This document shows, piece by piece, positions 20,601-32,600 of a DNA stretch of 64,000 bases. The position numbers and the translations under genes are program-made. Below the pieces are notes generated by a model. That model did not search any database and had not been told where the DNA came from. It saw nothing but the letters and a program-made list of their open reading frames with translations. The stretch's first letter is position 1. The number at the start of each line of letters is the position of its first letter. This stretch comes from Orthonyx spaldingii (taxonomy: Eukaryota > Chordata > Aves > Passeriformes > Orthonychidae). Location of the stretch: assembly GCA_013397795.1 (NCBI GenBank), contig VZTJ01000523.1, positions 2,677,636 through 2,741,635 on the forward strand, read 5' to 3'.

Positions 20601-23600
20601 GAACAGAAACGGCCCAACCCCACCAGGAATGACTGCACACACACAGAGTGGGATGAAACAAGCTGAGCAGGGAAAGCCTGGTCCCTGCTCTCCTGATTTT
20701 CCACGTTCCTGACAAAAATGATGTTCTTTTGATGTAGTTTTTAAAATGTCTCTTTGGAACAGCTTTTCTGCCAAGGAGCATAAACAGAGCAAAATCGCTT
20801 CAATTGCTGCCACAAGGTCCCCAGTAGGACAGAATTAAACTCGTTTTTAGGTGACAGCAGCAGTTGGGATATGAAATTATGGTTGTTGGAACAGTTTCTG
20901 AGTACATTTATGTACTTGTTTCTCTGTTAATATCCCTCTTTGTAATGGACAGAAGTGTAAGGAAAAATCCATCTGTTCTAGCAGAGGAGTGGGAATCTCT
21001 GGATGGCCACTAGCCAGGAGCAAGAGCACAAGGACGTCAGGGTGGGACAACTGTGGGCATAACTTAAATGTGCAGAAAATGAAGTTAAAGTAAGTAGGGG
21101 TGAGTAAAGTGACACTGGTGTCCTAGAAAAAGTGGGGAAAGGCTTCAGGGGACAAATCTCCACAGGAATATTTCTGTCCAGATCAGCAGCCATGACTTCC
21201 AACCTGAGCTGGCCACAACCCAGCCTTCCTCTAATCCAGTACTTCTCCTCCTCCTCAGGATGATGTCGTGCTTTGGAAATCATCACTTTGAACCACACCC
21301 GTTTTCCCTAAACCACACCAAACTCCTCTCACTGACACCCCCCCAATCCAGGCCATCCCAAGGGAGGATTGCAGACAGGGAGTTGGGAATGCTGCTGCTG
21401 CTGTCACTCCGGGCTTCCCTTCCCAAGAGGGATGCACATCACAGCTGGTTTAACTCATCTGCCTCCGAAATCTGCTCTGCTACTCAGGGAGCTGCTGCTT
21501 GAGCAGTGACACGATCGCTCATCCCAGCGACACATCTCTGTGCCTTCCCCTCCTTCAAGGCATTTCAACCACTTCTCTGCATTAACAAACCTCACAAGGC
21601 AAAAAAAGATTCAATTTATCATCTGATAGCTCCCTTATCAGGGCTCCAAGGAGGGTCCCAGCACCCAAACCCCAGCCTGCCAAGCCTCCCGTGTCCGTAC
21701 CCACGGGCTCCGGAATTCGGAGCAGGCAGAAGCAGGGAGTTCTCCGTAATCCTCGCTCATCAAACAATGAACTGGAACTCCAAAAAGAATTAAATGTGAC
21801 AATACCATAAAATTAAGCTATTTTATACAGCTGTATGCAATCCAGCTCCACCACGAGATCCCCCTGCCCCTCTGGAATTGCTGCGGAGGCTGCAGCCATC
21901 AGTTGCTCTTTGTTGGGCTGATTGAACGTGGGTTGAGCTTTGTTAGGACAAACTTCTCCAACATTAAATTTTATGCTGCTTCTCAGAGTAAATACAAATG
22001 AAGTTGCTAAGTGTGGCCATTCCCACCTCTCAGCTGTGACTCTGGAGTTTGCATCCCAGGATTAGAGCCATCTGATGTGCTATTACAGCAGCACAGGCTT
22101 GGAAAACTCGCCTGCTCAGATCCTTGGATTCACTCAAGCTCCTGGTAGTAAATTTGGGATCCTAAGTGTGGGACCCTAAGTGTTCCCAGCAATCCTACAG
22201 AAACAAGGATGGCACCAGGAAGTCCCCAAACAGGGCTGCCTGAATAACCCAAACCCCAACAATCCACTGCAAACTGCCTGAGGAACATCATCAAATCCAC
22301 AAAATCCCTGAGGGCTGAGCAATACTCAGAATGGGCTTGTAAAATGATAACTCTGAGGTTAACACAAGGAAAAGTGGGATGCAGAGTGTGTCCACGCTGA
22401 GTTTGGTGGGTCTGAAGGAGAATCCAAGCTGCAGGTTGGCAGGATAGGGATGGAAGCCAAGGCTGGCAAACAGCAACAGCTCCTGGTGTTTGGTACTGAC
22501 TCAGTGCAACTCTTCAATTAGAGAATCTTCAGGATTACTTCTGTACAACTTCATTAACTTCCTTCAGTACTTAAGGAAGTTTGAAGGGGTGCTTGTGGGT
22601 GTTATTCCAGCCTTTCCTGGAGAGGCCACTTGTTTCTCCTTCGTGTTGGCCAAAGAGAATTCACAAAGCACAGAAAGGAAAATTCAGTTAAAACTCAAAC
22701 TTACCCTTTTTCTTGTTTTTCACTGAGCTTGGACCTACAAAGGAAAAAAAAAAAAAAAGAAAATTAGTGAAATTTAAGGGATCATTTCATCAGAGAAAAT
22801 TCCCATTGCCATTTTATTTTCCAAGTGGACAATGGATGTATTTGTGGCCCATGCAGCAGCACAGGAGTGGCCTCAGCTGAGAGCAGTGATCCAAATTTCA
22901 GAGCATCACAGAGTGGTTGGGGTTGGAAGGGACCTTTAAAGATCCAATCCCCTGCTGACTCCTTGTAAGTCAAGTTGTTTAAAAATAAGAATAAAACACT
23001 AAAAAACCACAAAAGCAAAGAATTATTCCGAACTGGCTGTCTGAAACAATGGGAACCCAAACCTCCCAAGCACGGAGAGAAAATATTTACAGTGGAGCTG
23101 AGAAATGACAGGACTTTGTGAGCAGAGGCTGAAGTGTGAAACATGTTCCACTGCTTCCCCAAGAACTCATCATGGATGGGAATGAACTGCAAAAATCCCC
23201 AAGTACTCCCTCGCTGTTCATCAAGAAAATCCCTCTAAAACCTGGGATTTAGCACAGCAATGACTGAAATCACCTTTAACTGAGATAAAATCATAACCAG
23301 TTGAAGGTAATGAGGTTGCTTTGAGTCTGAGGGGGTGGGGAAGGGTAACTTCGCAACAGAAGAGCCTTTTCCCCATGGATAGTTGCAGGAAAGGCAGGAA
23401 AAGGACCAGAGAAATTACCCATCAACCTTACTGATGCCTTTCCAACAGGAATATTGATTTTCCTACATTGTGCTGTTGGGTCAGGGGAAAATGATGGTAT
23501 TATCTATAAAAGACATTATCTCTAAATGGTGGTATCTATAATTTTAGGGAGAAATTTTTCCCTGTGAGGCCCTGGCACAGGGTGCCCAGAGAAGCTGTGG

Positions 23601-26600
23601 CTGCCCCTGGATCCCTGGAAGTGCCCAAGGCCAGGTTGGACGGGGCTTGGAGCACCCTGGGATAGGGGAAGGTGTCCCTGCCCATGGCAGGGGGTGGGAC
23701 TGGATGGGCTTTAAGGTCCTTTCCAACCCAAACCGTTCTATGATCTAAATTAAAATTTCTCCTAATTCACTATTTTTAGTAATATTTTATAATATTTTTT
23801 TTATAAGATTCACAGGTTGGACAACACACGGCTTCCTGATCACAGCATCCCAGCATCCCACTAGGAAGGACACCAGACTGCAAAACCTTTCAGGCTGGGC
23901 AACCAGGCTCCTGATTGTGCACTTCTGAGCCCCACCAGTCCTCACTGCAGCCACCAGCCAGTGAACAACACTAGAAGAGGAAAAAAAAATCCCATTTAAA
24001 GATCCCAGCCCATCCCAACCCAGCGAGACGCGAGCGGCTGTGCCTCGGCAGCCCTCGGAGTCACGAGAGTTTATTTCATGTTCCATAGATCCCACCATTA
24101 GCACCAGAACCAGAGTGAAAGTACAAATAGCTGCGGCCAGCCAGACACATTTGGGCTGGCTGGATCCAATTAGCTTCAAAGATGACTGGGAGGAATGAGA
24201 ACCACATGGGATGTCAATGTTCACAGTCTATATTACAACACACGCATCTGTTCCAGGCACGGCAGAGAGAGATGTTATGGATCTGCGAGCGGAGCTTTCG
24301 ACAGACACAAAAATATTCCTGACACGAGGGGGGGAAAAAAAACCCCAGGATTATTAAGCTTGGGAGCTTCTGAGTCTCTCTGGGGTTTGCATCTGTTTGC
24401 CTCCCGAGAGCAGGGGGGGGTTGTTTAATTAGAGCGTGGAGCTGAAGCTTCTGATACAGCAGAATTTCCCTCGGTTTTGCTCAAAATGGGAAGTTCATCA
24501 GCTAGTGCTCCATTTAGGCTAAAATGGTAATAAATTACTGAGTCTAAGGTGAGGGCCACCGAAATTTCAGATCAATATTCCCCTCAGAACTGAAGGTGCT
24601 GAGGCACAAGGCTCAAAAACTTGGCTTGATGGATGTTGTCCCAACACTGACGTGCAAAGGAGAAAAATGGTAACTAAAAAATCCCTTCTGCCAGGGTTTT
24701 CAGAGGCCACAGCCCAATATTTAATCATTAAACTTGTTAAAATATTTTAAAATACTTTTCAAAATATTTAAACTTGTTAAATGCAGTGGTTGAACACACA
24801 GATAATACCATTATAATATAATGGATGTTCCATCCCTGGAAGTGTCCAAGGCCAGGTTGGATGGGGCTTGGAGCAACCTGGGATAGGAGAAGGTGTCCCT
24901 GCCCATGGCAGGGGAATGAGGTGAACTTTAAGGTCCTTCCCACCCAAACCAGTCTGGCATTCCATGATATATCTGACCCACCGGTTACCTCTTAATTGAT
25001 GCTTAAATACCTGTAAGTTAAACAAACCTGAATCTTTCCCAGACTCTCCTCCCACACTGCCAATCCCACCTCCCCATCCCACCCCTCCTGTGGAGAGGCT
25101 CCAGGACTCAAAGCCTGTTACCCAAGCCACATTTATTCACTGTAGTTTCATGCAGGCTTTGATTCCAAGGATGGTCTAAGAGAAAATACTGGTTTTTTCT
25201 GCTCCAAGATGTGGATCACAGGCGTATCCACTGCACAGGAGTATAAAAAATCAAATTATGGGATATCTTCTGCTGCTCCAGGGTCTACAGACCTGCCACC
25301 TTCATGGAGAAGGAAACTAGCTTGACTTGAAGAATTCCCAACTGATCAACGTCTCCCATCCCTGATTTCAGGGACTTTGCCATGCTGCAGTTGAGGATTT
25401 ATTCCAGTCCCAATGGGATCTGAGAGCAACCCAACCTCTCAGCTGTTCCCTGGCACCTCTTTTCCCTTCTTTATAAGAATAACCTTGAGTGTACCTTTCT
25501 GCTCCTCATGAATCCCTTTCCATATCCATCAGGAATGTCCTGGAGATCCAGGTGGTCGCAACTGTTGGGATTGAACATGAATGCCACCCAAGCACAGTTA
25601 TTCTTCCTGACTTCTGTCCTTCTTCCCACTAATCCCTCCTCTCCCACTCCCCTTCCACATCCTGCCTGCTCTCCTTTGGGGTCAAACCAGGCCCAGACCT
25701 CGGGTTGTCCATCCCCTTCTGTCTTTCAGCTGGAATCAAATTTATGTTTAAACTCTGATCCCTCCTTGAAGGAGCTGTCAGCTCTGTTCACCCCTTGGTG
25801 CAGGGGGAGGGAAGTTGGCCAGAACTGTTAATACAAAAAGGGTTGGGAGAGCAGGACAGGCTGGATGGCTTTGAAGGATAATAGGCATGGAATGAGATTC
25901 AGTCACACAAAATATACAGTCCTATAAAATATATATACATGGGAAATAATAAAGTGCTCTGGTGGATGCTGGAGGACAACACCTGCACGTGCTCAGCTGC
26001 TGCTGCTCAGCCAGGCAAGGCAGAAACACAATCCTAAAATGGGAATACCTCTGGAAAACATGGGGAAATCCTGCTGCCACTCAGTGAAGGGCTGAGGAAA
26101 TCCTGGGAGCAGTGAAGTCAGTCCTGATCATCTGATACAGAAAGATGAATTGAAATGAGAAGAATTCCACAGAAAGGCTCCTGGGAAGGGCAAGAAGAGG
26201 GCAAGTGAGCTCACCTTGGTGGCCATCAATGCTGGGAAAGGGGTGGGAGCACCACTGGGAAAGGCCAAAGAAGGAAAAGACCTGGAGGGCTTCAAGGACA
26301 GCACTGGCACATCCAAACTGCTCCCCAAGACCATTAACCTGGGACTGAGAAGGCTCCCAAGGAGGAGCACAGGTCTGGGGGGGATCTTCTGCCTCAGAGT
26401 GAGCCCTCCTGTGTCACAGGTCACGGCTGGAAAGTCTCTCCAAAGTCCATCAGTCCCTCTGGAATGTTATTTTTGGGGTTATTTTTGCCTAACCACCAAA
26501 GCCATCGCTACTGATGCTGCTGCCTGAAACCCTGCAGCTACCTGATCTACTGCTACCACTGATATTCCCTTTCCCTGGATTTCCTGTAGGAAAAGCCCCT

Positions 26601-29600
26601 GGCTGCTGCAGTAACTTGGCCTCATCATAGGATGGGATTCCCCCAGGAGAGGGGGGAGCAGGAATGCTGCACGCTGGGCTCTGGAAACCCTGGCTGTGAG
26701 CAGCACTCCAGAGCCAGACCCCTCCAAAAGCTGATTTTCCTCATCTGCTGGGGAAATAAAAGGGGAGGATAACAGAAAAGGAGGGAATGTCAAGCCAGCA
26801 AGAGGGATAAACTTGGAGAGAAAGGCACAAGGAGGGAAAGATGTCTCTACATGACGACAAAAGACCCCAACCCAAACAGAGCCACCACAAGTGGAAGGCT
26901 CCAAGCCATTCCAAGCCACTCCTAACAATTCCAAGTCCCTTCCAGCAGAAGCACTTTGGGTTCAGATGCAAACATCTCACCTGAAGCTCAAGAAAACCTT
27001 TGCAAGAGATGAGTTTTTGGTGTGCAAACCCCCAGCTGTGGCCCAGCCAGCAGCAGAAGACATCTCCCCATGCTTCAGGCAGCAGGTTCCAGCCTCAGCT
27101 CCTGTAGCCCTACCATCTGCTGGATCAATTCCAAGGCCTTCAGAAAAATCCCAGATGGTGATGCAACTCAAGGATATTACATGTGACATGTTTGCTCTCA
27201 GCAAGATTAATAGAGTTGACTTTGCCCCCCCTCCAATCTCTCTTTCTGCACGCTACACACTGCTATGATTTACTATAAATACAGAAATATCCCAAACTTC
27301 TTGAGGACATCTGCTGATATAAATAGGATATTAAAAAACCCCTGCCTTCCCTTATTAGCTGTGTGTGTGGATTAACAAGAAATAGTTTAAATTCCTGCCA
27401 AACAGTTCCAACTGGTTTTATGGACGGGAACAGATCTTTGTAATTACTCTGATTTTATATCAAACCTATAAAAGGCTGACCATTATAGGAATCAGTCAAA
27501 CAAAGGATACACCTAAGGAGGTGCTGAACGTGCTGGAATTCCCGGTTGCCAAGAGCAGGACAAAGCCATGGAGTGCCACAACCACGTTTTAGCAGCATCA
27601 TTTCATTCAGGACATGACTCCAAGTGATGTCTTTAAGGTGTTCATCCAGTTTGGGAAAGGTACAAGGCAGCAGCCACCACTTTTGGGTATCCACGTATCC
27701 ATGTATCCATGTATCCATGTATCCATCCATCCATCCATCCATCGCAGGCTGTGCCAACCCATTTTCAGCATTCATTGGGAATTATCGATCCTTCCCCTAC
27801 TTCCTGGCACTAAATTACTATGGAATATCCTCAATCTTCTCACCTAAGTGTGACTCTGGTTTGGGGACATGCAAGACCAGATAATTCAACTGAGGCACCT
27901 CCATGTTTCCATCTCCCCTCCGCCCTGGGAGATGAGAGGATGGAAGTACTGAGGAATTATCTTCATCCCAAGTTACAGATTAATCCTGGTGATTAATGAG
28001 ATGTCAGCATCATCCATAAACACCACATCACTCCTTGCTCCTTCATAAAATAAACATTGAATTATTAAGTCACAGAATCAAGGAATGGTTGGGTTGGAAG
28101 GGACCTTAAAAATCACCCAGTACCATCCTCTGCCATGGGCAGGGACACCTCCCACTGTCCCAGGCTGCTCCAAGCCCCATCCAACCTGGCCTTGGACACT
28201 TCCAGGGATGAGACAGCCACAGCTTCTCTGGAAAATCCATTCCAGCCCCTCACCACCCTCACAGGGAAGAATTCCTTCCATATGTCCAACCTAAATTTCC
28301 TCTCTTTCAGCTTGCACCCATTACTCCTTGTTCTGTCACTACAAACCAGTCCCTCTCCAGCTTCCTTGGAGGTCCTTTCAAACACTGGAAGTGGTGGAGT
28401 CCCCATTCCTGGAGGTGTCCAAGGAATGCCTGGATGTGGCACTCAGTGCTCCGGGCTGGTGACAAGGCGGGCATCGGTCACAGCTTGGTCTGGATGATCT
28501 TGGAGGGTTTTTCCAACCTCAAGGACTCTGGGATAAATCCTACTCATCAACCAACCCCTCTATCCCTGTTTGACCAATACTAAAGGTGGAAAGAGCAGCT
28601 GAGGTGTTCCTTGAGATTCCAGGCAATGATGAACCTCCTGCCATCCGGAACGTCACTTCTCCCAATGAACAAGAAACCTCCAGAACTCGGCTGTTGCCTT
28701 CCCAGCACTGGTGCAGCGACATTCACTTCATTCCCATGGGTAGGAGAAATGTAAAGCTTTTCAAATATTTTAAAATGTGGGGTTATTAATGCCAGATTCC
28801 AGTGGATTGGGGAGAGCGGGATGTTAGCTCCCAACACATGTCTAATCTAGAACATGTGGTTTCGGGGGAGGTTTGGAACCAATATGTTTTCAACATTTTC
28901 AGGAAATTTGGTCTATCCAGATGAAAGCTTCTTGGACCTTACTGAACTATCAGTCAGTGATACAAACACTGAAACAAGAGGAATTTTTTCCCCTTTTCCC
29001 TGAAAAAGAAAGTGTTCCTTCACCAACTCCAGACAGAAAGCAATGGGTCTGCTGAAGAGCAGCTTTGGGATCATTCCTCCAGAATATTTAGAAAATACGA
29101 TAAATGATAAATCTAGGAAAACATCCCAGAAGTAAATCACATCCTGTGCTACTCCAGAATTCTGGTGTGTCTTCCCAGGGTGCTTTCTTGATGAGGAAGG
29201 CGAATCTTCCGCTGAGTGTGGAGGAAAGGTGCTGCCCACAATTACAGGAATCCAAATCAGGGGTGTGAACTAGAACTAATTTCAATAAATCTGAATAACA
29301 GGGAATATGTGTGGTAAGGGAATGGGGAGGGAACTCATGGCACAAAGCAGGGGAAGGATGAAACAGCACCGTGGGATGTGTGAGTCCATAGGGCAGAGCC
29401 CAGGGCATTCCAGCTTTCCTCGGCCTCCACTGCTGCTTCTCCTCCTGCTTTTGTTTCAATCCTGTTTTAAAACCCAAAACTCACGTGTGAACACAGCCAC
29501 CCTGAATGGCCTTTGCCTGGTTACACCTTGAATCGAGATGCTCCACCCCAGCACCCCACAAAGCAGCGTTCCCTCCCTGTCCTTCATCCAACGGGATCTT

Positions 29601-32600
29601 GGTCCCACGCTGAGGGCCAGCCCAGCCTGCTCCACCTGCACAACACAAGCCCTGAATTTCAGGAGTCTCTGCTTCGTGTTGCCCTGTCCCATTGTGGAGT
29701 GAGAGACTGCTGAGTCCCCAGAAATGGCTCAGGGACAGTGACACTCGTGACCCCCCAGCCCTGTGCTAGACTGAACTGCCCCAGCCCAAAGCCGGTCTCG
29801 TCCAGCCCGGGAGATCAAGGACAGTTTGCAGCTCATTTTGGACTCGTCTGAGGCACTCCCTTGGCTCCAGCCAATTTTTGAGGCAATTCTTCATCTCTTT
29901 GATGGACTTTTCATGCATCTCCAGGGAAAATGTCCTGCACAGAGGTCACTCCCGGGGCTGCTTGGCCACAGGGTGTGAGAAGAGCTCGTGTCCCAACACC
30001 AAGGGCTGGGAATCATCTCTCATGTGGTGGTTTAGGGATGAGAGTGGCCTTTGCTGCCTCCCTGCTCCTCTCCTCGCATTCCACCAAAGGACAAACCTCC
30101 ATCCATGTGTCATCCAGATGAGCAGATGCTGCTCCAGGAGCTCCATGGATCAGTAGCCTGCTCCCTCCCGATTCCTCTGATCCCAAACACCAGCCCCCAG
30201 CTCAAGCTCATCGGGCTGAAAACAAACGGAGAGAAGTCACAGCTCATCCCTGGAATCCCTGGAGCGACACGAGATGCCAGAGAGCCACAATCTGTCTTCT
30301 CAAACAGCTTCAGACCACGTAAGATCTCACCAGTAACAGTTTTTTTTTTGCTGTGGAGAAAGTTCTTTTTTTCTCCTGCCAGTACTCCGAGATTTTTGCT
30401 TGGTTTGACAAAACCCAGGACTCCTCAGGGAATAACTGGGTGAAGTTCCTAAGGACAGTTAAATTTACAGATAATGCCAATAGTAGGTTGTGATGTATTC
30501 TGATCTTTAATCATATTCGAGGGAAAAAAATCTGGTTACTGCAGATGATCAGAACCAAAGTGTGGACAGGAGACAGACCTAAGGCACAACCGCTCATCAA
30601 CCTGATTTTTGCTCCAGGTAAAGGGGATGTGGGCAGCACACCCCCCAGCTGGAAAGGACAAAAGGAGCAGGATGAATTAGTTCTGCTCATGCATTCCACA
30701 GGTTTTTCCACCTTCAGAAGGGTGATGGGACTCAAAGGGCACCAGGAGCTGTCTGAAGGGAGGTGGGGAAGAGACCAACCAACCCTGTGTGTTTCCTTCC
30801 TAAGGGCTTTTTGGCATGAGGAAAAACACAGCTGCGGGGTTGTAGGAGAACCAGGATGGAACAGCACCTGTCCTTTAGAGGTCTGTCACCTCTGCTGTTG
30901 TCACCTCTGTCACGGTGCTGGTCCCATTTAGGGGGAGAGGCTGGATCCAGTCACTCCTGGGGTTCTCCCCACCCTACAACCTCAACTCTGCTCTCCACGA
31001 GCCAGAGCTCTGCTGAAAATCCCTCCTCGCTTCCTTGAGCAAGGCAGACGTGTCCCTGCTCACTGCAACGGAAATTTCCAAGGCTTTACAGAACACAAGG
31101 AACAACCAAGGTGATTTACCTTCTCCGTCCCATCCAGATCCACTTTGGGATCAGTGCCAAGGCACCAGGACAGGCTGCTGGCACCAGAAGGCTCTAAAAA
31201 ACCAGCTCCAGTCTCTGAGTAGGTGTAAGAACACCACAGCACAAATGTGGTCACGAGCAAAGACAAAATCCTGCTCCCAATTAACTCCAGAGCCACTGTT
31301 GCTGGCAAACTCCTGTTGCACTGCCTCCTCACAAACACAAAAAGCCAATCAAACAGAAATCTCCACCCTTCTCAGCTCCGCTCCCACATCATCAGTCCCA
31401 GCCAAGTTCCTGGGGTTCACACCAGAACCTGTGGCCATCATGTTTCATTTTCCACCCTCTGGCTGGCTCTGGAAGGAGGATGCGATGTGCCTTTTGTTTC
31501 CCTTCAGGCATTTCAGTTGGATTCCAAGCACATAACTGACAAACAACATTCCCAGTCCTAATTCGAGGATCCCAAGGCTTTTTTTGGCTGCTGGCTGGAG
31601 TCACCAGGGTGATTTTCTATCCACCACTGCACCCTCTTGCTTCCTTTATCAATCCCACATATTTAAATCCAACAATTTGAAGCGTAGCGTTACAGCTGTG
31701 TTTTTATTTTGTTTGGTTTATTCGGTTGTTGCCTAACACAAAACACTCTGACATTTTCAGTCACATCCCACTAAGATAAACAACGAACATATGTCATGAA
31801 TTCCAGCAGAAATGATTCCCAAGTGGGGCAGCAGCAAGGTTTGAAGCAGGAGCACGAGAGGCTCTCCCGAATTGTTTGCTGGATGTTTGAAACGAGCTCT
31901 TCCCGTGGTTATCCACAAGGAATCCAGGGCAGGTGGGAGGAAACCTCTCTGACTGTCTCATCCCTGCAGAACTTGACATGTTTTTCCTCTTCCCATCCAT
32001 AATCCTGCCTAATTGGATGGAAAACCTCCATGGCATTGAGCAGCTGCCTGAGAACTGATGGTTTAATTACACGGAAAAACGCGGGATCTATATCCAAGGA
32101 TCCCGCGTACTTACAGCTGGATGAATCTAAAAAGGGGGAAAAAGAGGGGGGAAAAAAAAGCAGAAGAAGGGGGAAAAAGAAGGAAACCCAAGAGAGACCC
32201 CATCGCTCTTGGGAGGATTGGATGAATTTGATAAGGGGGAAAAAGAAGGGAAAAGAGTGGGAGAAAAGGAAACCCAGGAGAGACTCCACCACTCTTGGAA
32301 AGCCCAAGTGAAGTCCCTGCAGCAGCTGGGACACAGGGAATGCTGCCTGGCTCAGCCAACCCTTGCACTTATCCATTGAAACCAATTAAGGCACTTCCCC
32401 AAAGCCTGCTGGAATTAGTGGGATCAGATACGACTCCAACAATGTCTCCATACATCACGGCCAACAAAGCCCTCATGAAAACATTCAACCTCAGCCTCAT
32501 TCACAGCTTTTTCCCCAAAGAATTCCTCACTGGAGCTCTGCAGCTCTGGGCTTGTCTTTGGGCTGGTGCAGCTGCTCTGTGGCAGCCGAGAGGGTTCCAG

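Noticed and set aside
23801..24035. Solo LTR of an endogenous retrovirus
   Set aside because: The segment does not have clear TG...CA ends, no poly(A) signal in LTR order, and no clean 4-6 bp target duplication.
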